Below are positions 23,164-34,562 of a stretch of DNA of 64,000 nucleotides, in pieces. Position 1 is the first letter of the stretch, and each line of letters starts with the position of its first letter. A program made the translations under genes and the position numbers. The notes under the pieces are model-generated. The model made no database searches. It was not told where the DNA came from and saw only the letters and a list, made by a program, of their open reading frames with translations. The stretch spans positions 26,919,023 to 26,983,022 of the forward strand of contig CAXKWD010000007.1 of NCBI GenBank assembly GCA_964059195.1, written 5' to 3'. Origin of the DNA: Ectobius pallidus (Eukaryota; Arthropoda; Insecta; Blattodea; Ectobiidae).

Positions 23164-23562
23164 TGATAGTAATTGATATCCGGGTTGGGCCGCGTCGTGT
23201 TTTTAGTGTCGTCTGACGTTTCGGACATCATATCGTGTCCTTCTTCTGAGAAAGATTCGCAATAAAAATAAGTGCCTGTGGAGAGTAAACAGTCACAGTT
23301 GTCATGACGTCAGTTTTAAAGTTTTAATTGTTATGGGGATCCCCATAACATAAACAGGGAAGATGGGTATAAGATCAGTGACATCTGGCGTGAAACAATT
23401 AAAACTTTAAAACTGATGTCATGACAACTGCGACTGTTTACTCTCCACAGGCACTTATTTTTATTGCAAATCTTTCTCAGAAGAAGGACACGATATGATG
23501 TCTGAAACGTCAGAAGACACTAAAAACATGATGCGGTCCAACCCGGATAACAATTACTATCA
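23164..23562. repeat. Foldback with 169-bp arms, Penelope-type 3' module
   Basis: Arms 23164-23332 and 23394-23562 are inverted copies of each other with about ten mismatches. A perfect 20-base palindrome (23330-23349, centre GGATCC) sits at the inner end of the left arm. Each arm carries, in antiparallel orientation, CAGAAGA, then a stem GGACA...TGTCC, then GAAAC, resembling the core of a hammerhead ribozyme. The same architecture occurs next to a Penelope-like endonuclease fragment at 41817-42273 and again at 60557-60702. Confidence 0.65.
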
Positions 23563-25091
23563 GTTTATGTATAACACCGGCCGTGGAAGCCTGCGAACTA
23601 ATAAAATACAGTTGTTCACTGTATTTCACTTTTACAAAATAAAACTATTAAATGATATACAGTAGCATACCATATAAGATAATGAATTGATACTGCATTT
23701 TACAATGTATTTCCACAATTGAAGACTATAGTGTCAAGATTATCCAGAAGTTTGCTGAACAGAAGAATAGACGAACAAAGTTTTTATTCAAATAGAGGTA
23801 AGGGAATTTTATGACCAGTAGAGGTAAATTTCTATTTTGACTAAAATATTATGTTTTTAATTATCCCTAGACAAATACTAGATCATGAGGTTCCATTGGG
23901 GCATGTAAATATTGGTTAACACATAAAACTACAGTTTTGAAACTTATGTTACTCCTGCTTCCTTAATTTCAAGACTGACAAATGACAGCTTAAAATTTCA
24001 AAACATACAACGTAAGTCATAACATGGAAAGAACAGATGACATAAGCCTATGATAGATAAATCAAGAATTTCACATCACGACTCCATACCAGAAAAGAGG
24101 ACATTGAACATTGAACTACAAAAGAATTAAACATTACGAAGCATTTGAACATCATTTTCAGTTGTGCCTTAGAATCAGTATCAATCATTTTACATTTCAG
24201 TATTTTCCAGTTGTATTTGTCTCTTTTTAAGGGGATAGTCAGTTAATATATTAGCCTATGTCATTCTTTTCATTGTTTATGCCCGTTGATGATCACAAGT
24301 TGAATTGTTAAATCTAGGATGTAATCAGTTCTAGAGTCATACTTGATGGCGATGGAATCTATATGCCCTGTGCTCCTCTGTAGCAATTCCTCAGGGGCCA
24401 CAAAGTTACCCTATCTGAAAGAATCAGCTAGCATGTATCTTATTGTGTGGTGGCTCATAGTCTTGCCATGCTGACAGAAGCCAAGGATGTGAGAAAGTGT
24501 TTCAAACTCGCTGGGGCAATGTAGATTATGGAGCTTTCTCTCTTGAAGACCAACACTGCACCCCAGCGTAGCATGTAATAAATATGAGTTTTTATTTATG
24601 TGCATGGTTCTTGTTATTCTTATTTCACATTGTTGCCATACTGTTTTTATGCTGACCCTGTTGCAAATTTGATCTTTTCTAGTGTTTGGATTACTTTTGT
24701 TTGACTTGATTTCATAATGCCTGAGATTATTCTCACAGCAATTTTTTTGGCCAAGTAGGTGTGTGTGTATATATATATATGTGTGTGTGTGTGTATATAT
24801 ATATAGAGGTAAACAGTACAGTGGTGGGCCTTTGACACATACTCACCCACATTATTCTTTAAATAACCAGACATTTATACAAATATTAAATTGGATTCTT
24901 TTAGTAGGAAGTCTGAAAACAGCACTTAGATATGCCATATAGCCTAAATAAAATTAAAACAGCCAACCATGAGTACTTAAATAATACTTCAAGTGAAAAC
25001 CAACAAAAAACATAGTGAGGGCAGTGGAAAAACTAACTTTGCACGCTTTTTATAATGCAGTTATGTGAACCTTTGAATTTTATATCTCATT
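23563..25091. other. AT-rich stretch with a (GT/TA)n microsatellite
   Basis: A mixed GT/TA microsatellite lies at about 24760-24808. Otherwise no gene or repeat partner was recognised. Confidence 0.4.
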
Positions 25092-25690
25092 TAGTCTAGT
25101 CAATGAATGCTCAAAAAGAGGTGTAGAGGGAAATGGAAGGAACACAATTTTTTACTTTGGGACTTTGTTTGGACTAGTAAGGAGGTAAACATACTAAAAG
25201 TCCCCACTCCTAAGTGGTGAGCTGGGGGCAGGAGGCCCTTAGAAAGTCCCTTTTTTCGGGTTTTCGCTTATATCTCGGAATCTATGGGTCCCAGCGATAA
25301 GACCCTTCTATACAAAATTAAAGCTAACAAATTGCTCCACAAGATTGATTGAATTAGTTTTTTCGCTATCTCGCCTAGTTTCCGAGATATCCGTGCTCAA
25401 AGTTAGGTAATTTTGAAAAAAAATAAAATTGCCTCGCGTTTTTTGCCTTATTTCGTTAGCTAATTCTTCGGCCCTTCGTCCTACAAAATAGTCATAAGGA
25501 AAGACGTTGTAGGGCATTAAATTGCCTTCAAGAATATAATATGTTAGTTTATTTTTTATCTTCAACCGTTCAAAAGTCAGAACAATTTTAACTTATTGTG
25601 TAAATTCTGGAATTTTGCAGAAAAACTTAACTTTGGTATTTTCCATTATTTCACTGCTCTAACTCTGTATAAAAGCCAATATTACGTATT
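25092..25690 (+). repeat. Left long TIR of element A
   Basis: Matches the reverse complement of 31799-31366 and continues into 28442-28312. Shared blocks include 'tcgcttatatctcgg', 'cgaagggccgaagaatta' (inverted) and 'cttgaaggcaatttaatg' (inverted). Confidence 0.8.
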
Positions 25691-25805
25691 TATAGGCTAT
25701 GTGTAAATAGTATGTTCTATATATAAGTTGTACATAAATGAATCAATATATATGTATATATGTATTTTGTAATGTATTTTCAAGTAATGTATATGCTTAT
25801 GCATA

Positions 25806-26080
25806 GTCCAGTCAATGATTGAATGAATAGAGGGAAATGGAAGGCACACGGTTTTTGACTTCGGGACTTTGTTTGGACTAGTTAGAAGTTAAACATACCA
25901 AAAGTCCCCACTCCTAGGAGGTGGGGCCCGTAGAAGGTCCCTTTTTTCGGTTTTTCGCTTATATCTCGGGAACTATTGTTCCTAGCGTCAATACCACTCT
26001 ATACAAAATTAAACCTGATAAAATGTTCCATCAAGACTGATTCCGTTCACTTTTTCGCTATCTCGCATAGTTTATTTTAA
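25806..26080 (+). repeat. Additional partial TIR copy inside element A
   Basis: A second left-end sequence starts TAGTCCAGTCAATGATTG and follows the same order of blocks as 25092-25400. No matching right end was found. It may be the left edge of the unit that truly owns the gene at 26380-27723. Confidence 0.6.
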
Positions 26081-26379
26081 ATTTGTATGTGATCGGATAT
26101 TAATTTTCAACAATAACAATTTTTTTCTTAGAGTTTGAGAATAAGTATCAAACTGTCTCGGAAAGATCGAGCACTCCCCCTTTTTACTGTTAGCTCTCGT
26201 CAATCAAGATCAACGACGAAAGGGTGTCTATGGATCCTTTTTTGCTATTCCAGCACAAATCCATAAGTATGAAAACCGACGAACATTTGAAAACTTATTT
26301 GCAATATGATTAGCCCCTTTCCCTTTGGCCTTCTTCAATGAGGGTGGGATGAGGAAATTGACAAAGTCAGTTCTCTAGA

Positions 26380-27723
26380 AAGAACTTAATCCAACTATCA
26401 AAGATGTATGTGTGACACACTTTGACATTGTTATGGACGGAGGACTTCTCCTGCACAAAGTTATTTGGAAAAGAGGTTCCACGATATCTGCCATTTGTGA
26501 TGGATATGTCAATTTTGTGAACAGTCACTATCGTGGAAGGAGTTGCACTGTAGTGATAGGTACATGAGCTCATCCTCAAGTACAAAGGTCGCTGAGCAGC
26601 AAAGGCTGTACCGACTCGGCAAGTCAGCCGACATACATTTCAATCAGGAGACAGTCATAACTGTCATAACTGTGAAACAGGAAGACTTCCTGTCAGATGT
26701 CTACAATAAAAGTCTGCTGATTAACATGCTGAAAGTCACATTATCGGCGCTTGGAGTCAGAACCCTGCAAGCATGGAATGATGTGGATGTCCTCATTGTA
26801 GATATGGCTATGGAGTTGTCACATACCACCGCTATTGCAGTTATTGGTGAGGATGTCGACCTAATAGTCCTGTTGATGGCCAAAACACCTAGTGACCAGA
26901 ACATAATTTTCGTCAAGCCTGGGCGTGGAAACATAAAACCTACATTGTTTTCTACCCAGGTGCTGCGAGACATACTATTTCTACATGCCTTCACTGGGTG
27001 CGATACCATCTCAGCAGCCTTCTGAAAGAGTAAGCTGGGATTTATCAAACTGTATTTAAAGTCTCCAGATGTCCAGGGAACTGCTGCAGTTTTCTCAGAC
27101 CTTTCCTCAACCAAGGATGAAGTAGAGGAAGCTGGGGAAAAGTGTATTTTGAAATGGTACGGGGCCCCACCTCAAGAGAAATCTCTAAACGCTTACCGTT
27201 ACCAGTCCTATGTAAAATCGGTAGCCAATATCAAACCGGACATCTCGTGCCTCCCACCAACTGAGGGGGCAGCGAAACAACTTTCTGATGACATATCACA
27301 AAGTCGAGATGTGATTGGGACATGAGCTGCCTCCTCAGATGTATGAGTGGGAGTTAACCAACAAATTTCTAACCCCAGTGCACAGTGAGCAGCAGGCTGC
27401 ACCGGATGATATATATATATATATATATATTTTTTTTTTTTTGTCGGTGCACAAAGGATTGTGCCACCACCAAATGCGGATGCAGAAAGGCATCTCTCAA
27501 GTGTTTCCTTGCGTGCCAAAACTGCCAGGGGAACTGTCTTAATGGGGGCCCCCTCTTGGTCAATGAGGATGAAGAACTCGACATCGATCCTCTGCCAGTT
27601 ATCCTAGAAGATGTATCCGCTTTCTCAATGGATGAAGATGAAAACGAAGCAGAACAATACCCAGGACCACGTTACTATGACGAGGAAGGACCCTCTGGCT
27701 CCAAGAGAGTCAGGAATTTATAA
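26380..27723 (+). pseudogene. FEN1/PIN-like nuclease plus CXC protein, degraded (element A)
   Basis: Fragments in order: FDIVMDGGLLLHKVIWKRGS at about 26420, STKVAEQQRLYRLGKSADI at about 26580, VDVLIVDMAM, VIGEDVDLIVLLMAK at about 26840, ILFLHAFTGCDTISAAF at about 26970, an in-frame TGA at 27023, then KSKLGFIKLYLKSP through about 27320, and a shifted frame ending in a cysteine-rich segment (CTKDCATTKCGCRKASLKC at about 27447) with an acidic tail. The acidic motifs (GEDxDL, GCD) resemble the order in FEN1/XPG or PIN-type nucleases, and the cysteines resemble the tesmin/TSO1 CXC domain. A TA microsatellite interrupts the join. Element B has the same arrangement. No intact reading frame remains. 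Confidence 0.6.
27408..27441. repeat. (TA)n plus T-run microsatellite
   Basis: Sits exactly between the nuclease-like part and the CXC part of the broken gene. It could mark an old intron's polypyrimidine tract or simple slippage. Confidence 0.7.
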
Positions 27724-28311
27724 TTATTATTGCTGTTCAATTGTACTATAAGGTGTAAATATATTATTAAATTAAATGTAACACAGTTTCAAAAAACATT
27801 TACGAGTTAATGCGTTAATAAAAAAAAGTTATGAACAAATTGTTGTTGACTCTGGAATCATCCAACCCCAATGCCTTTGCGGAGCGAATGTATAGTTAAA
27901 ATAGGCCTACATATTATATTAACTGTACATTACATATTATATACATTGAATACAAGTATTGTTGCCTATGTAGAGGGTAATTAATAATTATGGCTCCTAA
28001 ATAACAATGAAGATTCAGCGATCCTCGATGAATTGTCAATTTGGAGTATTATAAAAAATTTCCATAATATATTATAGTAATTGTATTTCTGTGGGGTAAA
28101 TTATGGAGCTCTCAAAGTGGTTCCACTAGGTTCGGGGTTCGAAATTAGTATTAAACGACACCAAACAATATGAACTCCATATATAGTTGAAAATATATTA
28201 TAAATACATAGCCTACATATACACATAATTTCTTTAGGTGCCAATTATGTATAATCCATACTATTTATACATATAAATATATATATAATACGTATATATT
28301 GGATTTTATAT
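27724..28311. other. Element A interior after the gene
   Basis: AT-rich with no further frame. It runs into the inner part of the right TIR at 28312. Confidence 0.4.
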
Positions 28312-28442
28312 AGAGTTTCAGCAGTGTAAGATAGGAAAATACGAAGGTTAAGTTTTTCTGCAAAATCCCGGAATTTACACATAAAGTTAAAATTGCTCTG
28401 ACTTTTGAACGGTTAAAGATAAAAAGTAAACTAACATACTAG

Positions 28443-28897
28443 TCCAGTCAAATTATCACAAAAAAAGTCATGTGGATGCAAAATTTAGGGTAGAGCTAAT
28501 TTTTTTATATGATGTCTGGGATGGTTTTGAGAGTAATTTCTGACATTTTGCCAACAAAATTTTTTGCCGCCGGAGCCGCCATCTTGAAAAAACTTCAAAA
28601 TTTTCTATTTTATTTCTGTTTTTGCCCATTATCTGCCAAAATACGCACCTGACAAAATATTTTATTATTTATCCTAAAAGTGAACTAAATTTGACACAGT
28701 TTGATATCAAATTGAGTTTTCTACCATGAATAGTTTCGGAAATACAGCTCTCCGAATTTCAGCAACATTTTGCAAAAAATAAAAAAATCTGAATTTTCAA
28801 CTAGTTTTTGCTCGCTATCTTCTAAATGACCAAACCTTGAGTAAAATTTCGAAGGATAACTTTTAAAGTAGAGTAAATTTGCAACAAGTTGAGTATT
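28443..28897 (+). repeat. Left long TIR of element B
   Basis: Inverted match to 30915-31362, for example 'gatggcggctccggcgg', 'gatagcgagcaaaaactag' and 'gcagataatgggcaa' on the other strand. Confidence 0.8.
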
Positions 28898-29159
28898 TAA
28901 TGTTTTCATACCTATTATAGGTCACCAGATACAGAGGTATCTACAACTCCTCACATTTCAGAAAACTTATCGAAGGTACGAAAGTCTAGTTTTGCCTAGG
29001 ATATTCTAAATGGCGTTTATCAGTAAAAAACCTGTGCTGTCTTATAGTTAAGTTTTACATTGTAATTAACAACCAAAACAGTATTTCCAACAATTTATAA
29101 TGATAAAAGACTAAAAAAACAATGTAAAAAGAAAATAAGAAAAGTTGGTGTAGGTACAG

Positions 29160-30479
29160 CATTTTGATTTGGAGAGAACGGCGTTTTATTTTAGAAGAAC
29201 ACTTTTGCAGTGTCCTCTGAAAAAAATTACTTCCTATAGCATATACAGTTGTCCCAAAATGGAAACATGTTATCGGAGGAATGGCGCTAAGAGGCTCTTT
29301 GTCACTGCTCCGCATACCGTTCTCTCCGGATACATCTGTTTTTATGTGTTTGTACCAGGCAACCTTAGGCATTTTGAAATATTTGCAGACAAATTATGAC
29401 TCAAAGGTTTCAGTTATCTTCGATGGTTATCCTTCTGACGCTAATCAAACAAGCACAAAGAATTGTGAGACTCCGACGGGCTACGAGTCCATCTCCTGAT
29501 GTCGTCTTTGATAGAACTACTGTTTTGAAAAGTTCACAAGAAACTTTTCTCACCAATGAAAACAACAAGAGGCGCTTCGTAGAATTGGCAAAAGCTGGAA
29601 TAGGCTGTTAAAGATGCAGATGTCTTGATTGTTAGCACTGCCTTCTCAAAAGCATCTCAATACGACACTGTCTTTGTAGTTGGGGAGGACATAGACCTTC
29701 TTATTTCCTCACTACATTACCATCCCCTCATATAAAGAATACATATATCCAAAAGTACGGAAGAAGCAAAGCTGCAGACATCTTCTAATCAAGGCAGTCA
29801 TTTCGCCACAGCTTCTCCAACATGCTGCTGTTAATCCATGCTTTCAGTGGTTGTGACACAACATCTGCAGTTTTTGGCCACGGGAAAACCCACTTCTGTT
29901 CGCCGATTTTGAAACATCCTGAACTAGAAGAGGAGGCTAATGTAATTCTGAACCCTCAAGCTACATCAGGAGAAGTGGCTGAAGTGGGCCAACATTTTTT
30001 GGGTCACTTATGTGGAGGAGACCCTGCTACACAAACACTTGACGAACTTCGGCACGGAATATTTGTAAAAGCTGCAGGAAGAATGAAATTTAACTTAGCG
30101 AACTTGCCCCCAACCAGTGATGCGGCTCAACTTCATGCCATGCGAACATACCACCAAGTTCAGGCATGGCTCAGTGAATACAAAGACCCTTTGAAGTGGG
30201 GCTGGGTGAACACACCAAGAGGCCTCTTTCCCCTTAAAGCCAAGAAGTAACCAGCTCCAGAATCAATTCTGAAAAGTATTTCCTGTACCTGCAAGAAGGG
30301 GTGTTTAAACGCTTGTGGGTGTCGTAAAGCTGGATTAAAGTGCACAACGATATGCAAACATTGCAATGGGCAGTCGTGTGACTAATAGTCCTGTCCTCCG
30401 ACAGTGAGGACACTCCTGATGAGCCAATTAATTCGTTTTTGGATGAAGACGCTGAAGAGTACTTTATCAACACTGGCTA
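29160..30479 (+). pseudogene. FEN1/PIN-like nuclease plus CXC protein, degraded (element B)
   Basis: Pieces in order: VSVIFDGYPSDANQTSTK at about 29410 (compare the VFDG of FEN-type nucleases), NNKRRFVELAKAGIG, ADVLIVSTAFSKAS at about 29616, VVGEDIDLLIS at about 29672, LLLIHAFSGCDTTSAVFGHG at about 29825, a long readable stretch to about 30248 including LPPTSDAAQLHAMRTYHQVQ and WGWVNTPRG, a stop at 30248, then a cysteine-rich module SCTCKKGCLNACGCRKAGLK at about 30280 (tesmin/TSO1-type spacing) and an acidic tail. At least two stops and one frameshift break it. The matching parts of element A keep the same order, so this is a family architecture. Confidence 0.62.
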
Positions 30480-30562
30480 GATTGTGAACATCATGGACGA
30501 AATAGCAGACGTCAACTGCCCAAGTCCCTCTAAGTGCCGAAGACTATGAACAAACAAGTTAT

Positions 30563-30922
30563 TCAATGCAATGTTTCAACAGAACTCCAGCTAAATAAAA
30601 TCTTTTTGTATATAAATGAATGTTCTGTGCCGTTATTGCTTCTAACTTGTACGCACATGCATTTATTCAATCGTTGCTGTATATATATTTATAAACCTCT
30701 GTATTTTGTGACCTGAAAGAGGTAGGATAAGTTTAAAGTACTCAGTGCAATGTTTCACCAGAACTCTAGCTAAATAAAATCTTTTTGTATAAAAATGAAT
30801 GTTCTGTGCCGTTATTGCTCCTAACTTGTACGCACATGCATTTATTCAATCGTTGCTGTATATATATTTTTAAACCTCTGTATTTTGTGACCTGAAAGAG
30901 GTAGGATAAGTTTAAAGTACTC
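30563..30922 (+). repeat. Two-copy tandem repeat, unit about 180 bp
   Basis: Units 30563-30741 and 30742-30922 are nearly identical. Each contains 'ctaaataaaatctttttgt', so the poly(A) signal downstream of the element B gene has been duplicated. Confidence 0.85.
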
Positions 30923-31362
30923 GACAAGTTTCAAATTACCTCTAGTTTAAGTTTCCATATGGAGTTTTACTATAGGTTTGGACATTTAGAAGATAGCGAG
31001 CAAAAACTAGTTGAAAATTCAGATTTTTTTATTTTTTGCAAAATGTTGCTGAAATTCGGAGAGCTGTATTTCCGAAACTTTTCATGGTAGAAAGCTCACT
31101 TTGATCTCAAACTGTAGAAAATTTAGTCTACTTTGGGATGGGTAATAAAACATTTTTGTCAGGTGCGTATTTTGGCAGATAATGGGCAAACACAGAAATA
31201 AAATAGAAAATTTTGAAGTTTTTTCAAGATGGCGGCTCCGGCGGCAAAAAATTTTGTTGGCAAAATGTCAGAAATTACTCTCAAAACCATCCCAGACATC
31301 ATATAAAAAAATTAGCTCTACCCTAAATTTTGCATCCACTTTTGACAATTCGATTGGACTAT
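30915..31362 (-). repeat. Right long TIR of element B
   Basis: Reverse complement of the left arm. See 28443-28897. Confidence 0.8.
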
Positions 31363-31365
31363 ACA

Positions 31366-31799
31366 TTCTTGAAGGCAATTTAATGCTCTACAACTTCCTT
31401 CCTTATGACTTGTTTGTAGGACGAAGGGCCGAAGAATTAGGTAACGAAATACGGCAAAAAACGCGAGGCAAGTTTATTTTGTTTCAAAATTAGCTAATTT
31501 TGAGCACGGATATCTCGGAAACTAGGCGAGATAGCGAAAAACCTAATTCAATCAATCTTGTGGAGCTTTTTGTCAGCTTTAATTGTGTATAGAAGGGTCT
31601 TATCGCTGGGACCCATAGATTCCGAGATATAAGCGAAAAACCGAAAGAAAGGGACCTTCTAAGGGCCCCTTGCCCCCTGCTCACCTCCTAGGAGTGGGGA
31701 CTTTTAGTATGTTTACCTCCTTACTAGTCCAAACAAAGTCCCAAAGTCAAAAATTGTGTTCCTTCCATTTCCCTCTACAACTTTTCATTGACTGGACTA
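31366..31799 (-). repeat. Outer part of the right TIR of element A
   Basis: Reverse complement of 25092 to about 25540. Its continuation lies at 28312-28442 on the far side of element B. Confidence 0.8.
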
Positions 31800-32017
31800 A
31801 TTATAGATGAGGTGCAATATGAAATATTTTCCACTTTTAATTATGAAACTTTTTTTCCTCAGAAGATCTATTGGTTTTAGATCAAAGGTACTCATCAGAT
31901 CAGAGTTCTACTGTCAATTGTTTACATTAAAAAATTGAAGTGTGACAAAAGAAGTGTGACATATTAACAGTTTGAGAGTTCCGCTTTCACATGTTTTGTT
32001 AACAAAACAAAACAAAA

Positions 32018-32890
32018 AAATCCCTTTAGGCAGGCCTACAGGCGGAGGTAGATTTCGAAGTGCTTTTGGTTTAATTTATTGTCGCTGCATAGCACTCTTT
32101 TTCTTTAGCCTTGGCATGGTAAACCTGCAGTAATAAGAATTGAATTCGGTAAAGAGGAAGAGCCTACAATCATTTGTTTTGACAACAGGAATAGGATATA
32201 ATATTCTGGGAGGCCGTGCGCAAGATCAGCAATGAATAAAATTAGCAAAGCCGCTAAACAAGACAGAATTATGATATTATAATAATTCTTTTAAGTGTTA
32301 TTATTTTCAAACATTAAAATCTCGCGTCATATGAGAGCTATCAAGAAACTATTTATTGATTTGTAGAGTACTCATCAAGAGCTTTTCAACGATACCCCAC
32401 AAGACGTGGTTTCAAAAGTTTCGAATTTTCATCCCCCGCCCCCACCCCACCCCCACCCTCACTCGAACCCCCGAATTGTTGGTGTCACTGTGAACTCCAT
32501 AGGGAGTACTCTAATTTATTCAAACAAAGTTTCCCTCTATACTTCATAGGGGCCGAGATATAAATGTTTTAAAATTTCAACCCCCTCCCCCGACCACCCC
32601 CTTGGGCCAATTTTGCCCATTAACGAACTTGTCCGAACTATTGGGCCTAGAAATAACATAGTAAAATTTGGTTCAAATATCTTCAAAATTACGGCCGCTA
32701 TCGTGTAAAGATATATATATATATATATATAAATATATATATATATAAATATATATATAAATATCACAAAATTTTTTTTTGAACGGGCGGTGGTTTCGTA
32801 CTTAGGGGAGCATGAAACGTAAAGATATGAAAGAATTTTTCGAAAATCATAAAGTGGTATCCATTGCAATAGGTAGATTTTTCTTCGAAA
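32018..32890 (+). repeat. Dispersed repeat, copy 2
   Basis: Same-orientation partner of 7085-7620, longer at the 3' side. It includes a TA/AT microsatellite at 32711-32765 and a C-rich stretch at 32434-32465. No coding function recognised. Confidence 0.7.
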
Positions 32891-32974
32891 ATCTACCTAA
32901 AAGAAGTGTGAGTCAACCAAGCCAGATCAAAAGTGTGTAACTTATATGCAGGGCTAGGATTTATATGTAATTAC

Positions 32975-34342
32975 TAGGGCAAGGCATTTAATGACCATAA
33001 AAAAGTGAAAAAATGCAAAATAAAAAATTCATTTATGACCTAAAATAGTGAAAAAATGACTCCAAAAAATAAAAAAAATGACCAATAAATTTTATCATTA
33101 TTACTTATAATTATTTTTTTAAGTAATGAATTGCTTTTAAGGACCAATTTAATGGATGGCATTTCGTTATATATAAATTTACAATATAAAACACATTTAT
33201 TTTGATGCTAAAGAAGTAAGTAAATTAATATTAGGCCTACTTGAATATCCTTCACTAAATTTTTTTTCTGAACTGGCATGCCCATCATATCGGCGCATAA
33301 AAATGCTGTACACAGTTTCTCGCAAAACGGCGAAAATGTTGAACAACTTTCCCCCAGAAGTGTCTGTTGCAGGCCACGGTTTCTTTTCTCTTCAAGTCGC
33401 TGCAGACTACGTTTATGTTTCTCTCTTGATACATGTTGTTCAACCGTAAATTTTTTTTCGGCAGAAACCCTCACATCACATAATTTGCAGAACAATATTT
33501 TTCCATCGGTGGAAAAAACATTTTCTCCGTACTCGGAAACAAATCGTTTTAATTTATCAAACGTACTTTCTTTCACTTTGGGCATTTTACTGAACTCTTC
33601 TGTCAACAAACTATCTCATACAACTCTTACAGATAACTGAAAGACACAGTGAAAGTCCTCCTACCTGAAAATGAATAACAATAGGATGCTCGGAGAAGTT
33701 CATGATGCACATTCCTTTAAAATAATAAAGCAGGTATAGTCGCCTCGCTTATCTCTAACGGAGCTGTGTCCCAAGTGTTGTTTCTTTAATGCAAGAAGGA
33801 CACATTTGTCAATAGCCGCTTGTATTTACAACATTGTTTTCTTGGAAATGTAGACTAGTTCAAAATGCTTAAAAATAGTAGAAGCAGGTATTGCTTATAC
33901 TGTATTTTCTTGGAAATGTAACAAGAGTTCAAAATGCATATTCCTTCCAGTAACGCTGCAATCTGCTTTATTGCCTGTGGATGTTATTTGCTTTTACAGT
34001 TATAATAGACAAGCATTAAAAATAAAAAATAATAAATAAAAAAACTAAAAATATAATGTAAGACTTCATTTAAAAAACTATAAAAATGCCGAAAAAGACC
34101 TAAAATGCCGAAAAAGACCTAAAATGCCGAAAATGCCCTAAAAATGCCGAAAATGACCTAAAAATTACCAAAAAATGACCTATCTATTGAAAATTATGAA
34201 AAAATGCAAAATAAAGCAAAAAAATCCAAAAACAAATAGCTCTTATTTGATCAATTAATTGATGATACACATTTATATATATTCGAGCTATCTTTTAACC
34301 ATCATATAAAAAAGATGCAAAATCATCAAATGCCTTGCCCTA
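32975..34342. mobile_element. hAT element (inner), 1368 bp
   Basis: TIRs TAGGGCAAGGCATTT at the left and AAATGCCTTGCCCTA at the right. The flanks read GTAATTAC and GAATTAC, an 8-bp TSD with one base lost. Repeats of 'gaaaaagacctaaaatgcc' occur near 34085-34160. It carries the zinc-finger frame at 33208-33609. Confidence 0.75.
33208..33609 (-). CDS. Zinc-finger N-terminal fragment of a hAT-type protein (CGGBP1-like)
   Basis: 133 residues. After MPKVKESTFDKLKRF comes a finger with C41-x2-C44-x14-H59-x5-H65, followed by a basic helix (REKHKRSLQRLEEKRNRG). This layout matches the DNA-binding N terminus of hAT transposases and of their domesticated relative CGGBP1. The catalytic and dimerisation parts are absent, so it is a truncated gene inside the inner element. 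The first ATG could be either M1 or M9; M9 fits the family start better. Confidence 0.55.
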   Translation of the reverse strand: MLTEEFSKMPKVKESTFDKLKRFVSEYGENVFSTDGKILFCKLCDVRVSAEKKFTVEQHVSREKHKRSLQRLEEKRNRGLQQTLLGESCSTFSPFCEKLCTAFLCADMMGMPVQKKNLVKDIQVGLILIYLLL

Positions 34343-34562
34343 GAATTACATATTTCTTAAATTCACATATAGACACATTTTTTTCACTTATCTCCATCTA
34401 TTATGTTGTCCTCTATTCAAATTAAACAAATTTATTTGACATATTTTTCCATATTTCTGACATTAGTACATATTTATATGTAAAATAAATATTTGTCCAT
34501 ATTTAGTGATTTTATTGCAATATTTGTACATATTTCATTCTTAAGAGTAAAACTATATAAAA

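Larger units (their letters stand above)
28443..31362. mobile_element. Element B: related long-TIR transposon inserted in A
   Basis: Begins TAGTCCAGTCAAATT and ends AATTCGATTGGACTA with inverted arms of about 450 bp (28443-28897 and 30915-31362). A 3-bp TSD TAC flanks it (28440-28442 and 31363-31365). It lies within the right TIR of element A, so it jumped after A. It shares only the first dozen terminal bases with A but encodes the same protein architecture. Confidence 0.82.
25092..31799. mobile_element. Large element A: long-TIR transposon with nuclease/CXC gene
   Basis: Left TIR begins TAGTCTAGTCAATGAA at 25092 and right TIR ends TTCATTGACTGGACTA at 31799. The inverted match runs about 560-600 bp. 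The right arm is interrupted by element B: the outer part is 31366-31799 and the inner part 28312-28442. The flanks carry a 3-bp TSD ATT. It carries a degraded gene at 26380-27723. The superfamily is not assigned: a 3-bp TSD is known from PIF/Harbinger, but the encoded protein is not a Harbinger transposase. Confidence 0.75.

Noticed and set aside
29055..29372. 105-codon minus-strand frame in element B
   Set aside because: It is antisense to the recognisable nuclease-like remnants and shows no family features.
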